Source of the DNA: Sipunculus nudus
Lineage: Eukaryota; Annelida; Sipuncula; Golfingiida; Sipunculidae
Assembly: GCA_026874595.1 (NCBI GenBank)
Contig: CM049314.1
Coordinates: 69,830,300-69,894,299, forward strand
Reading direction: 5' to 3'
Length of the DNA stretch: 64,000 nt
The notes beneath the pieces are model-generated. The model made no database searches. It saw only the letters and a program-made list of their open reading frames with translations, and had not been told where the DNA came from. Made by a program: the position numbers and the translations under genes. Each line of letters begins with the position of its first letter. Within the stretch, counting starts at the first letter, position 1. Shown one piece after another: positions 35,597 to 48,589 of this stretch.

Positions 35597-38500
35597 GTTT
35601 GAATAGCCGCATAGTATATAAGCAACCATGTAGTTCTCCTGCTGCATGCAAAGTCGCTGTGGCGACACATGCAGTGAGTCGCACTTTGACATTAATACCG
35701 TTGTCAATGCGGAGGGATCATCATTTTTTTTTTTTTGTGGGGACGGGGGATCCATTTTCTTTTTTTTTGGGGGGGGGGGGGCAGGGGTGTAATTTATAGG
35801 GATATATCTTCTGTGATTTGGAGGCCCGTTAAGACCAGAAAAGAGTGTATCTACAACGTAAATGTCTATGTTCTTTCGCTTTGGCTGACGTCACATGACC
35901 GTGGCTCTTTCTTGACTGGTTCTTGTTGTAGTCGCACTTTAGTCGTGTTAAAGTTCTGCCTAAGCAGTGATCATTCATGAACATTCGTCACACGGTTTCA
36001 CATCACGAATGACCATGAATTACGAGGTATTTTATATGACAAAACTTTTACGACTTCCCTACGAATTATAATGATGTCAATTCGGGATCCTTTTACAGCG
36101 GTAGGCTAGCTCACGATTATGGGCGTCCTTGTGCCATAGGTTTTTGGAGCGAAAGTGTACAAAGTCAGTTATCGAGGGGCACAAGTCGAAAACCCTTAGT
36201 ATTTATGATTTTGAGTGATTTCCTTTGTCTATCACCCAAGTGCTAATGTGTTTTTGTTCATAGCGAACACAATGAAGACCATTCGTGATAATAATTCAGG
36301 GAAAGCGTGAGTCCCCCCTTGAAAAACAGAACCATTAAGACTGCTTAACGCACCCTGGCTGGAGGCTGCACGATATACCTGTAGTCTCTTACACAGACAC
36401 ACCCACACAGGGTGAGCCTGTGGAAGAGGTCAGGTATGCCTGCAGATATGTTAACTACGCTATAGGCCATTGAATTCTGCCCAAAACAGAGATTTTTTTC
36501 TGAATCATCCAGACGTATTTAAAAAATGCCGAATGCTCACGATAAGTTATTTTCTACGTAGGTGTGGGCGAAAAGGACACGGATATAAGCAAAATGGCAC
36601 CTCAAACCATCCGGAGAGTTAGTGGGGTACGTTGAAGTGGCTGATGAGCCGTCCAGGAAAGCAAGCATAAATCACACATACACACACACACATTTATATG
36701 CACACACATTCGCATGGGCGAAAGTTTCAATAAATTCACCAGCTAACATCCTTCTTGCACTCACAACATATAATTTAGTCATGCCATGAATAAAGTCATT
36801 CATCTTTCGAGAGGTACCATACATGAACATTTAGAAGAACATTAAAGCTATACATGTGATTCAGATTCAATTATGCTATCATGATCTTTAATTTCAGAAA
36901 CTTTCTCACGTGTAAGACAAGATAAACCTCCAAATAAACAGGTCAGTCTGTTGTAGCCTAGTTATAATAGCTGTACCACGCAAACCTCAAATGTCCAGTA
37001 CAGGCTATACGTAAGGTTATACGCTTCTTTGCAATACCTTTACATTAAAAGCGCAAGGCGATTTTTGTTATTTTCCATAACTTCTCTGAAACCACTGTAT
37101 GGATTGCCGTGATTTTCGACATACATATGCTCTGGGTTTGTCCGAAGACATTTCATCCATTTAATTTACAAAATATTTGCGTATAATTTTAATATTTCCT
37201 TCCCGCTGGCGTCTCTTTTCTTTGTGCTTCGTGCCTGGTAACACAACGGCCATAGAGTGTGTGATGCCGGGACCAAACTATCTCGGGGGGCTCCGTGTGG
37301 GGTTTTCGTGCATTTCGCGGACACTGGCCCGCATCAGTCCCCAATGGTGATTCCTTCTCAAAAGGCAACCTCAAAGCAGGGATAAGGTCTATTTTGTACA
37401 AGGAATCCCTTCATAGACGAGATCTCGCATGAGGAGATTGCTCAAAAGGGGGATCTTTTAAAAGATTCATAATTACCCGAACGATGGTGGCTCAGCTTTC
37501 AAACAGGAATGGTCTTTGGGAGTGCGTAATATTAAAAAAAAATATACAGCCATTAAATGTACAACATACTATAATGCTACCACGAACTCTTGCGCAGCGG
37601 ATTTGCCCGATCATGTGAATGCTCAGTTTGTGGGTGATAAAGGGAATGCAATTATCGAGAACACGTCTCAGCATTACTGTGCAAGATTACAGGTTCCTTT
37701 ACTGGCGGATTGACGGGCTTTGAGGACAACTTTAAATAGCGATGTTCAACATAATATATTTTCATATAAAAATTATTTCGTTTATCATATTAACTTCTCC
37801 GAAAAATACTCCGGCCAATTTCTTGGCTTCAATCAGGTTTTTATGCATAACACCATGCATATAATGGATCTATATATTAATTGCCTAAAGCATTTAGTGT
37901 GATTTTCCATTTCTCCTCTGATACCACAGTACCGATTGTCCTGATTTTCGACATACATATGCCCCGGGTTTGTCCGAAGACATTCCACCATTCGTAACGC
38001 AACGTGGTCGTCCAAGTCATCCAGACCCAGATACAAGGACAACTCAAAGACAAAACACTTACACCAAATGTCGCCTTCAAAGAGATCTTATTACGGTAGC
38101 ATTGTACAACCAAAACTTTAAACTATTTAAGACTATTTGACATCAAAACTAACTGCTCGCCTAAAACCGTGCGTAGTACGGGTAGTGGCCAATGCTTGTT
38201 TCAACAAAGCAAGGCTGCCGGGAAGCGTGTGTACAAATCTATAATATTAAAAGGTTAGTTTCTCCGTCACAGCGAGTCAGTTTTGGATTGTTTTCGTTTG
38301 GTTTTCAGTGAATATTTACTTCCGCTCATATAAAAAATAAAAATCAAAGAAAATCGGTTAAAATTCTTTCTGGTATTTTGTGTTTTTACCTCGTTGACAA
38401 AACAGTGCTGTTATTGAAATAGTGTCTAGTGTCAACCTGAAATTTCTTTCGAAACCCTATAACAAAATAGTAAAAATGATTGCCCAACCGCAACGATTAA

Positions 38501-39794
38501 TGAAAAAAGGGTATATGTAAGGCCAAAAGAATAATAAATAAAAACGATATGGTTTTCAGGTACATTTTTTTCAGAAATTACTGCGGGCGGACGGTATTGA
38601 ATTTTTCACTCTTTTTGTATGTTTCGATAAAATGTCATATGACCAGGGAAAACTATGAAAATAACAGTTTTTTTGCTAAACAGGTAAAATCACTACATAA
38701 CATAGTAATCGTATCAAATTTGTATTATTTTATCTTCTAGAAAGAAGAAAATCAAAATCAAAATGTTTGATGCGGGGGGGGGGGGGGGGGGTTAAACTTG
38801 ACGCGGGCGGTGCCTGAGAGCCATACCTATAATATTTTTTTGCTCAACTGTACTTTTTTTATATTAAGATTTTTGATAGTATGAATCAAATGAGACTTGT
38901 TACCACTTTGGCTGAAATCGGATTTGTTATCCAAAAGAAACATGAAATATTCAGAATAGAATGTCAAAACATCTGAGTGCACTGAATATCGCTGTCTCCT
39001 GCTTACATATGCCTTGTGTAATACATCTCAGAATGCATGAGTTAAATGTCCACTCTAGTAAGTTGCTTTTGGAACCTCTGTTCATAGGCACAAGACATAA
39101 TTAATGTAATCACTTTTAGTATACTAAACAACCTCGTTTCTAGTAAGTTATATATTTCTGATGGGCCTCTTTATATCCAAATTTAGTCCAAAATGTCCTT
39201 CAAGGATAAATAGAGGTAGGACTTTGCAAAAAAGAATACGTGAAAAAAAATGTTTTTATTTTACTTTGTTTAAGAAAGAGCAACTGTTCGATCTTACTTC
39301 TTCTGAGCCACCTCAGGTTTCAACTGGAAACGCAGGAAGGATGAACACAAAACTATCATGAACTGAACTATCAGTACTGGGAAGCAATAGCGGTGGGATT
39401 ATCACAGTTTGCCTGTATGTGTTCGTTTAGCGTATTCAGTTTATGATTTTTAATTAAATTATCTTACAGACATCTTCGAAAGTCTCTGTCGTGCGAGGAT
39501 TAGGAAGAGTGAGCTAGATGACAGGAGATATCCCGGTTTGAACTATTAGTACTTGGAGGCAAAACACGCAATGCACTGAGCATGGACACCATGCATTATT
39601 ACTTGGGCTGACTGAAAGTTTTGCAAGCAGAAGCGATTGGTCTTTATCCTACCGTAAATTGTACTGAAATTCATCAATTAAAGCTGGTGGTGAATACCGA
39701 TACATTATTTATTCTTTTTTGATTATTCATTAATATAGCTTTGTCATTTCTCTGCTTGTTTTGATGGGTGTATATGTGGTTAAATGCTGTGGGG

Positions 39795-39950
39795 AATCAG
39801 AAGCGGATCCGGCGGGGGGGGGGGGGGGGGCGGATGGTCTAGGGGGTCCGGACTTCCCCCCTTTTTTCATACAAAGCAACCCATTAGTTCTCCTGGGATG
39901 GACCCCCCCCCCGCCCCTCTTTCCTAAACCCTGGATCTGTCGCGCTGCAA
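39795..39950. mobile_element. MITE-like fragment with CGGATCC/GGATCTG ends
   Basis: Left AGCGGATCCGG and right CCCTAAACCCTGGATCTG (variants of a CAGGGGCGGATCCAGGRTTT end) face each other. They enclose GGGGGTCCGGACTTCCCCCC and long G and C runs. The homologous site in copy 2 is 52658-52856, where the right end reads CTTGGATCCGCCCCTGG. This suggests a short hAT-like non-autonomous element. Confidence 0.45.
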
Positions 39951-40869
39951 TTGTCTGGCGGGCCACGGGGGGGGGGGGTGTTCAGATAACAGCTTTCAAA
40001 TGATTTATGCAACATATGGCAGCTCTGGAAATTTTATCATTTTAAAAGTGACACATTTTTATCACAGTAATTGTAGGGATGGTGGAGTATCATCTTCCAC
40101 ACCCTTCCACATCCTACATGAACTAAGGATCTCTTTAAACATTCTAGTCTCGTTGTTAATCATGGTTTCTCTTGATAATCTTGATGTAACACAGCTTATT
40201 TTGTCTTATCCTCGCTTCCTGAATGTTAACGTAAAGTTCGCGAAGGTTCAATCTGTCGCAAGGTTCATCTGGTGAGATGTATTCATATAATCGTTCCTCA
40301 TGTCGCTTGACTGATATTTCTTTAGATGCCTCGGTAAAGTTCTACTATACTTAATCAAAAGAACCACTGATTTGTTTGTTGTAAGTAATAAAAGAATTAT
40401 TATCATATAGAAAGGATTCGCGTACAAAGCAAATACATTTAAGTCATAACGAGATCTTTAGAAAGGAAGCATGTAGTGATACTTTGGAGAAACATAAGAC
40501 TTGTTGTTCACAAAGAAATCTATTTAATACCAATGTTGAGAAAATACCATAGTAAATATAGTTATTATGATAACATAATTAGTTATTACGGAACTGTCAC
40601 TTAAAATGCATTATAATCGTGTACACTTTGCCTGACGTGACAAAGGTCACCCTTTGATGTAATTAAAGTGGCATTCCCGAAACCTGAATCGATATTTTAA
40701 GTGTTTCACATAGTATAGTCTTTTATGTCGTCCTCTGGTGTAAGGCTGTCATTGTCCTTATAATCTCTGTTTGACAGCTGGCCGACAACATTCTAGCGTT
40801 AGGGAACACTGATGCCTGCAGGGGCATCATTACAGGGTTGGACCCCCCCCCCTTTCCCTAAATCCTGGT

Positions 40870-41300
40870 ACGGTGTGATATATCATACTTTGTCTCTAGG
40901 CTATATTTAACTGAACATTATCCATACAATGGCGTATAATATTTATATAATAAGATATAATAATAAGGAGTGGGCGCTCATCCGACTAGCACAGAATGGC
41001 ATTCGTTACATAAACTTGAACTTTATTAATTGAGTGCGCAGATTCTGAATCTCCACTTCCGTTTTCTCCACTAAATCCATCAATCACTGAAATACGTTAG
41101 ATCTCTGAATGGCTTATTTCTCAGGGCTGAAGCCAGAACGGAAGGGACAGGTCACCTGGCTGAGTTCAAAGAGGTGTAAGGGACCGACGGCCAATAATGA
41201 CATTGGTAAAGACAAAAGATGTATCACACTGTGTCTCAAGGCTATATTTAACTCAACATTATCCATACAATGGCGTATAATATTTCCATAATTAGATATA
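40870..41300. repeat. Segment bounded by 85-bp direct repeats
   Basis: GCTATATTTAACTRAACATT + ATCCATACAATGGCGTATAA occurs at 40902-40945 and again at 41240-41284. The same pair is at 54500-54545 and 54840-54884 in the second large copy. Terminal direct repeats around about 340 bp would fit a very small non-autonomous retroelement. This is an inference. Confidence 0.5.
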
Positions 41301-41310
41301 AGCCCTTGCC

Positions 41311-42395
41311 TGACATCTCTCTTTGATTTCGTAGTGCATACTTCCCTATTAGCTCAATGTCACTGGGTGACAATTTTACAAGACCCCACACTATATATAC
41401 CGAGTAAATTATTCAATGGCACCTTTCTAGACGGCAGTGCTTTGGTTTGATTTCTCGTGGTCAGGGAACAATCTCCACCAGTGGTCGCTACTGCTGTTTA
41501 ACGCCACTGTTCACGACTCGACATTTTGTACAAAATATTATCCAAAGCAATAGCGCAGGGTGATCTCAAGCATTCAGTATTTTTTGGATACAGATGTTCT
41601 GGTATTTTGATATCAATGATACATGAAATTTTAGCACTTTTGAAAATGTTGAATTTTAAAATGGTACACGATTTTAAGCAACCAAGAGTTTCGCGGTACT
41701 GGGTAAAATATAAAATAAGAATTTTAATTGGGCATATATGTGCCTAGAGATACAATCAAAGGTTGTACAGGTCATTATACGGCTCCCTTATAAATAATTA
41801 GTCTTCAGCTGTCTCATAAGCTCGGGAGTTACTACCGGCTTTTACCCACTTTCCGAACATCAATTAAACATAATTCTGTGTACATAGATTGGATTAGTGG
41901 ATTTTTTTAAAGTTCTATTATATAGGTATATGTGCTTTAATAACTTTATAGCAAACGTGCATGCGTGATAGGAATCGCTTGTAAATCCCCAAACCCGGAT
42001 TTTGCTGGCCCGGCCGGGACTCTCGGCTTTTACCCCGTACGGTGTTTCGCTTTGAAAATGTGCGATTTGCAACCAGCTGTATCAATGGAAATGTAAAGTG
42101 TATAAGCATGTAGCCTAATTGCAGGGAACTGCTGGGTATATTCTGATATCTGAGGCCTTTTAACTAAAGATAATACATTGCACTTTTTTTTTATAAAAAT
42201 AGGGAGAAAACGCCGATCCCGTTGCACATAGTCTGTTAGTTTCTTATGAGATTGTGAAGGAGTCCGAAAAATAACCCAATCACCTTTAACAAGGACATCC
42301 GGTCAGACAATTAAACCAGTGTGGGCAAAGTTGTTTTGCAACTATTGTTCTTTCATCTTTGTCATATGGGATACAGACAACCTTCGATTACATGT
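41311..42395. other. Gene-free sequence
   Basis: Nothing supported on either strand. Confidence 0.5.
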
Positions 42396-42480
42396 TTTTA
42401 GCTCAGTTGCCTATAAGCCACCTGAGCTATAGTGATGGCTATTTGCCTCTCGTCCGTCCGACCGACCGACTGTTCGTTTT
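42396..42480. repeat. CTGAGCTATAGTGATGGC + (CCGT)n dispersed repeat
   Basis: AGCTCAGTTGCCTATAAGCC and ACCTGAGCTATAGTGATGGC, then CGTCCGTCCGACCGACCGAC. The reverse-oriented relative is at 57526-57605. It contains an AGCTCAG...CTGAGCT stem. Confidence 0.65.
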
Positions 42481-42717
42481 CCTGTAAAGCCTTTTATTAG
42501 CGTTTAGGACTGCCTAATATCAAAACCAGCTGTTTGTTTTTTTTTATAACTGGAATAAAGCTCCTTCTGTGTATTCTCTATGTACCTCCCAGAAACAGGT
42601 CAGTTTTGAATAATTTGTCGATGTTACAGATCGGAACTTTAGGTGTTTATCGTAACAGCAAGAAATATATTTTCTCAAAAAAAAAACATGGTTACTGTTG
42701 AAGCCAGACACTTTTTT

Positions 42718-42898
42718 AAGGTTACAACTTTTATTAAAATTTTCAAACATCATGTCAAGTATTTACCCAGAACAGCAGACTGCATAAATTTGCCACGTGA
42801 GGGGCTGCAGCACTCTCTGCAGTCTGCTGTTCTGGGTTGCTTAAGGATAAAAAATACTTGACATGATGTTTGAAAATTTTAATAAAAGTTGTAACCTT
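42718..42898. repeat. Long near-perfect hairpin (inverted repeat)
   Basis: 42718-42764 is the exact reverse complement of 42852-42898 (47 bp), and 42765-42784 is the exact reverse complement of 42818-42837 (20 bp). The right arm has a 14-nt asymmetric bulge (42838-42851), and the loop is 33 nt. Transcription of either strand would give a 67-bp duplex. No TE ends or coding frame explain it. Confidence 0.95.
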
Positions 42899-43041
42899 GA
42901 TAACAAAGTCACTATAACGTTCTTGGTAATAACTTCTACACTGTCATAATCCATCTTCAATGCTGCGAGTGCACTTGTAACATCTATTTGGCTTCGTTAG
43001 TCCGTTTTCAAGTGTGCCCTGCCAGGTAAAGTGTTCAGTTG

Positions 43042-43210
43042 GGAACTTGGTATCCTCAAAATGTTTGTCCGTGGCGCGCCCCTACATATATTCAGATTGG
43101 CCAGAAGACAAGACCAGCGGATAGGTAAACATGTTTGTCATTATCGATTGAATATACAGAAAACATTGCGACGTGGACACATCCATCTTTAATATATCAC
43201 ACATATGATA
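43042..43210 (-). repeat. Dispersed repeat, inverse copy of 29475-29640
   Basis: Shares the ATTATCGATTGAATATACAG and TGGCGCGCCCC blocks with the GPCR-proximal copy in reverse orientation. Confidence 0.75.
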
Positions 43211-43425
43211 AGATAAGGTGCGATAAAGCTGCCTATTTTAACAGTGGCTGATACAGGGATGAACAACGATATAACTTTCGTTGGGTAGGGGTTGAGGTGT
43301 TGGTCTTGGTGGTATAGAGCCACAAATGGGTCAGCAGGATAAGAAATGTGTTCCCATTGGCATTAGTATAATTGGCATTAGTGTCATTAGTATTTATCTT
43401 TAAGGGGGGGGGGACTCGCAGGCTT

Positions 43426-43427
<2 letters not shown>

Positions 43428-43459
<32 letters not shown>
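43428..43459. repeat. (AT)n microsatellite
   Basis: About 15 TA units, preceded by a G9 run (43404-43412). Confidence 0.9.
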
Positions 43460-43465
<6 letters not shown>

Positions 43466-43574
43466 AAAATAAGGTATCATTTTTATAGTATAGGTTAATT
43501 GTGCAGCAATATATTTCATAGCAAGTATTATTCTGACTTTTAAAATATTTTATTCCCATTATTTTACTGTGCAA

Positions 43575-44035
43575 AAAATGGTAACCGATTAAAACCGGTA
43601 CTATAAAACTGTATAAAATATAGAACTGACAAGCGTTATGTCATGTGAATACTAAACCACACCATCACTTAGTGCAAACTTTGTACACTTTGAGCCAAAA
43701 GCTAGAACCAAACCACTTCGAACAGTGATCCGTCTGGGAGCAAAAAAAAAAACAGAAAAAATACTTATATCAGTGATCACTGAGAGTCAAAAGTCTGAAC
43801 CAAACCACTTCGATCAGTGATCCGTCTAGAGCCAAAAGCCAGAACCAAATCACCTCGAACAGTGATCCGTCTGAGAGGTACAAGAGAACAGAAGAAACCA
43901 TGAATCAGTGAAAACACGAGTTAATGCCTCGGTGGTGGCAAAACAAGTGCTGGATCAGCGTCTTGATGTTGAGGGCTTTGTTCTTGTTTACCCCTTGTTC
44001 GTGTATCGTGATCAAAACCTTCTGGAGGTAGCAGG
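43575..44035. repeat. Single-unit relative of the 61-bp minisatellite locus
   Basis: The flank matches 31000-31270, with an internal partial duplication of the GAACCAAACCACTTCGA + CAGTGATCCGTC segment at about 43705-43875. It ends in one 61-bp-like unit (CCTTGTTCGTGTATCGTGAT + CAAAACCTTCTGGAGGTAG) at about 43975-44031. The unit is cut by CAGGGGCGTAGCCAG. Confidence 0.8.
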
Positions 44036-44110
44036 GGCGTAGCCAGAGGGGGGCATATGGGACCATGCCCTCCCTTCTGTTGGCATCATGTACTCCCCGT
44101 CCTCCCGAAT
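44030..44110. mobile_element. DNA-transposon end CAGGGGCGTAGCCAG
   Basis: CAGGGGCGTAGCCAGAGGGGG followed by GGGACCATGCCCTCCC resembles the widespread CAGGGGCGTAGC terminal repeat of hAT-like non-autonomous elements. I did not find the opposite end, so the element is partial. Confidence 0.45.
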
Positions 44111-45380
44111 TTTCCTCAGTCTAGTATTGATTAACATTTTTAAAATACAACCATGAAAATCCTATTACTGATATCGGCTGTTAGTTGACAGGGAAACTGA
44201 AATTGTTGGACCTATGAATAAAAAAATAAACAGTAGGAGCTCCTTCAGTTCTCCTAACAAACCGAACACTTGGTCACTACGACTATGTTCCCTAGAAAAA
44301 TTAAAAAAAAACTTGCTGTAACACTTCAAGAGTATTAATTTCTTTATACAGCAAATGTTTTGTTTATATTTGACATAGATAATCATCTATATATTTCCTG
44401 TGCACATGCTAGGAATTATTCAATAATGCATAATTTTTAGAAGTTATGGATCTGAACATTATGAAACTTGACAAAAGGCCAGGAAATACATTTTTTTCAA
44501 TAAACAAGAAAAATGCTAAAACTTCAGAATTGTTTAAAGAATAAAACGTTATTCATTCATACTTTAATCGTATGCAAGAGATAAGATCAGAATTTTTAAT
44601 TTTTATTTTCTAGTTAACAGATAAATGTAAAATAAATACTTTCATTTTGCCCAACTTTGACCATGGCACATTTAAGGCACACAGCGTATTCACATCATGA
44701 TTTATTCTATTGAAATCTGAAATTTGAAAGAAATTGTTCATTAACAGTAGTTTTTTTTATTTATGATTTCATACACGATGCCATTTTGTTAAGTCGTCAA
44801 CAAAGCAAGACTGTGTGCTGTGAGTGCCGGAGCCCTTACCTAGTCACCTCTTGTGTAACTTTCTTCAGTCAACGCAGCTAGCTTCCGTTGCTCAGCAGAG
44901 CTCGCCTTCCCCTTCCGTCTCCATCCCTCTCCATGGAGAGAATGCATTTACAAATTATGTTATATGTTATAATTTTCGCGGTTTAATTCATTTTCAAGAC
45001 TTTTTTTTATCTAATTTTAACTAATTTTACTGAATCTTTATTATAGTTATGAAAAACTGACGCATGTACATTAAACTAAAAAAAACTATGTACAATCCTT
45101 ATGGAATAGTGATCAACGAAATAGTCTAGGTGCTATTATTTTAGTGTTTATATCTAAAAAAATAATTTTCTTTCAAATTTAGTTAAAACTTTTTTTTAAA
45201 TTTTAAATAATAGTTTATGCACAATTTGATACGGATAAACAATGATTCAGCTTATAATTCTTAATTTACTTATATTTGCAGATTTTGTTTGTATTGCAAA
45301 TATCATAATTGTCAATTTAAAATATTCCATATGATTACTTATATTCATTGAATAAATCGTTATTCCCCTATGTATAAATC

Positions 45381-45382
<2 letters not shown>
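44111..45382. other. Gene-free AT-rich sequence
   Basis: No supported feature. Confidence 0.5.
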
Positions 45383-45425
<43 letters not shown>

Positions 45426-45432
45426 TATATAA
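45383..45432. repeat. (AT)n microsatellite
   Basis: About 18 TA units, then interrupted ATAAATATA words. Confidence 0.9.
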
Positions 45433-45849
45433 ATATGTATGTATGTATATTTATATACGCACCACTCTTTGATGAATATGTTGCCCCTCTCGTTTTTGGC
45501 CCTGTACATCTGTATTGTTATGTATATACAGTCATATAGTGAAAAATAATTTACTGGCTGTAGGCTTTTCCTTAAATATCACATCACTATGGGAATACCC
45601 GTACGAAGCCGTTAACGGCGCCGGACGGGAAACCGTGCAGGGAGAGATCTGACGCATACAGCGCCGTATCTGTGTTTGTACCAGTGTTTACACTCTTTAT
45701 ATTTAATAATATTTTTGTTCTATTTGCATCCGTGTCCGTATCGGTGTCTGGACAAGTGAAAACACAGCTTTAGCTTGTCATAGGTACCGTGTTTATAGTG
45801 ACACCAAGTCCTAGAGCAATGTATTGTTTCACAATATAATTTGGACATC

Positions 45850-46035
45850 AATACACTCTTATAGTTTGTTTTGTTTGAAAGAACATGCATATACACTTTG
45901 TTTCAGATTTGTTAAAGGCAATATTATCCAACATGTGCTCTTCATAAGAGACATTTACCATACCCTGTATTCCCGTCACAGAGGGAGAAAACAGGAGAAC
46001 ATAATCCACGTACATTAGATGATTATATTTTATTA
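45850..46035 (-). pseudogene. LINE reverse-transcriptase fragment (copy 2)
   Basis: The minus strand reads NHLMYVDYVLLFSPSVTGIQ, then FNKSETKCICMFF. The second catalytic aspartate of motif C is Tyr here but Asp in the sister copy at 47.8 kb. The change therefore arose after the tandem duplication. Confidence 0.7.
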
Positions 46036-46701
46036 AATACAATAAAATCAGAGAAAAAACTTTTACCTTTGTTATTACAGATAACTTTCGGTGGTACCAG
46101 CTCCTTATTTTATAAGTTTGGGACATGTTTTCATTTTTGAATGATATTCAGGTTGGATTAAATAGCATATTCTTTATAAAAACAAGCATTAAGGCTACTT
46201 TTGAGTTCAGCCGGTTATATAAAAACTAGATAACTTATCGAACATCATTATAAGTTCTCAATATTTAAATGTCTGAGAAAGGGTACATATAACCCTAGCT
46301 ATATATGTTTACATATATATTAATATTAATACTATCAAAACTTTAATCGTACTAGTCTTTTTGACCATCCTGCACAGCCATTTTCTAATTTGCTGTCGCC
46401 ACTTTACGTTTGTTTTGATTTGTTCATTAATTTACCTTGATGATCCTTATATTATTCTTCATCAATGTGTAGTCTAATCTGAATGTCGTCCTGGGGAGTA
46501 TACTGACTTTCATTTCGGTGAAATGAATATAATATCTCAGAACAGGTGACACTGACAGCAGTTGCTAAGTTTGTATAAAAATGGAGGTGGTTTTACAGAC
46601 ATATTTAAATTATATACACCTTTATACATACCAGCAAACAAGAAACTTATAGTGTTTATTACATTTTTGACCCATCAAGTTCGGGACTTTTTTCTTAATC
46701 A

Positions 46702-46705
<4 letters not shown>

Positions 46706-46778
<73 letters not shown>
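46706..46778. repeat. (AT)n microsatellite (unit 1)
   Basis: About 35 TA units with one GT interruption. Confidence 0.95.
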
Positions 46779-46782
<4 letters not shown>

Positions 46783-46796
46783 GCTGAAGAAAAACT

Positions 46797-47036
46797 AGTG
46801 CAAGATGTAATCATGACATAGTCGCCAGTGTTTGCCAAGAACCGTGACCTTGCCCTTGGACCGATCAAGGCCAAAAACAATAGGCTCCGAGGGATACCCA
46901 TTTAACACTTCACCTATAAGTTTCAAAGCGACTGATACAAAATTGCGACCTGTAGCGTGCGGACAAACAGACAAACAAACAAACAAACAGACACGACGAT
47001 TAGCCTATAGTCGCCAGACCTAGGCTGGCGACTATA
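46797..47036. mobile_element. 240-bp block present only in unit 1
   Basis: Absent at the same point of unit 2 (AAAAAC|AACACTG). It contains a CCGTGACCTTGCCCTTGGAC segment, a GGACAAACAGACAAACAAAC tail and a terminal palindrome (47006-47036, TATAGTCGCCAGACC with GGCTGGCGACTATA). Its start also carries AGTCGCCAGTG. This is either a short interspersed insertion or an excision in unit 2. Confidence 0.6.
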
Positions 47037-47689
47037 ACAACACTGTAAATTCACAACAGTCTGTTTCACGGGATGCGACCCGATCATCAGGTTAATGTGG
47101 TTCAAATAAAGCTAACGGCGTGGTTTGAAAAGCCGCGACTTTACGAGATTACGAGATTATGTTTTGTGCGTATCGGGGGAACATGTGAAAGACTGACTCT
47201 GATCCTATTGTCCTGGGGGGCACAATATGATTGGTCGGGGTACACGTGCGATACTGGAACATAACAGGGCAAAGAGGTTTGTTGTTGTTAAATGTTTATA
47301 TTACCTAGATATTTTACCAGGATGCCCAATTAGCATAGTAAACTGATTTTCAATAGGGTCCTGGGTAGAGTGAAAAATAATTTACTGGCTGTAGGCTTTT
47401 CCTTAAATATCACATCACTATGGGAATACCCGTACGAAGCCGTTAACGGCGCCGGACGGGAAACCGTGCAGGGAGAGATCTGACGCATACAGCGCCGTAT
47501 CTGTGTTTGTACCAGTGTTTACACTCTTTATATTTAATAATATTTTTGTTCTTTTTGCATCCGTGTCCGTATCGGTGTCTGGACAAGTGAAAACACAGCT
47601 TTAGCTTGTCATAGGTACCGTGTTTATAGTGACACCAAGTCCTAGAGCAATGTATTGTTTCACAATATAATTTGGACATCAATACACTC

Positions 47690-47870
47690 TTATAGTTTGT
47701 TTTGTTTGAAAGAACATGCATATACACTTTGTTTCAGATTTGTTAAAGGCAATATTATCCAACATGTGCTCTTCATAAGAGACATTTACCATACCCTGTA
47801 TTCCCGTCACAGAGGGAGAAAACAGGAGAACATCATCCACGTACATTAGATGATTATATTTTATTAAATA
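47690..47870 (-). pseudogene. LINE reverse-transcriptase fragment (copy 3)
   Basis: The minus strand reads NHLMYVDDVLLFSPSVTGIQ with an intact YxDD motif. Otherwise it is the same 60-90 residue fragment as in unit 1, with no flanking domains. Confidence 0.72.
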
Positions 47871-48530
47871 CAATAAAATCAGAGAAAAAACTTTTACCTT
47901 TGTTATAACAGATAACTTTCGGTGGTACCAGCTCCTTATTTTATAAGTTTGGGACATGTTTTCATTTTTGAATGATATTCAGGTTGGATTAAATAGCATA
48001 TTCTTTATAAAAACAAGCATTAAGGCTACTTTTGAGTTCAGCCGGTTATATAAAAACTAGATAACTTATCGAACATCATTATAAATTCTCAATATTTAAA
48101 TGTCTGAGATAGGGTACATATAACCCTAGCTATATATGTTTACATATATATTAATATTAATACTATCAAAACTTTAATCGTACTAGTCTTTTTGACCATC
48201 CTGCACAGCCATTTTCTAATTTGCTGTCGCCACTTTACGTTTGTTTTGATTTGTTCATTAATTTACCTTGATGATCCTTATATTATTCTTCATCAATGTG
48301 TAGTCTAATCTGAATGTCGTCCTGGGGAGTATACCGACTTTCATTTCGGTGAAATGAATATAATATCTCAGAACAGGTGACACTGACAGCAGTTGCTAAG
48401 TTTGTATAAAAATGGAGGTGGTTTTACAGACATATTTAAATTATATACACCTTTATACATACCAGCAAACAAGAAACTTATAGTGTTTATTACATTTTTG
48501 ACCCATCAAGTTCGGGACTTTTTTCTTAAT

Positions 48531-48534
<4 letters not shown>

Positions 48535-48583
<49 letters not shown>
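48535..48583. repeat. (AT)n microsatellite (unit 2)
   Basis: Same site as the unit 1 tract but about 24 units long. Confidence 0.95.

Positions 48584-48589
<6 letters not shown>

Larger units (their letters stand above)
35594..41310. repeat. Large diverged duplication, copy 1
   Basis: Collinear in direct orientation with 50415-54950. Anchors include TTGGCTGACGTCACATGACC (35881 / 50480), CCATCCGGAGAGTT (36608 / 51189), GGCTGAAATCGG (38910 / 51711), TTTAGCG near 39427 / 52277 and CATTATCCATACAATGGCGT (40916 / 54519). Copy 1 carries extra sequence at about 37040-38845. No gene was found in it; the open frames are short and not conserved between copies. G18 runs occur at 38776 and 39816. Confidence 0.9.

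Noticed and set aside
35507-35800. Open frames rich in IYIYIY, REREREREE or SLSLSLSL peptides on both strands
   Set aside because: They are translations of (AT)n and (AG)n microsatellites; the same holds at every AT tract in the window.
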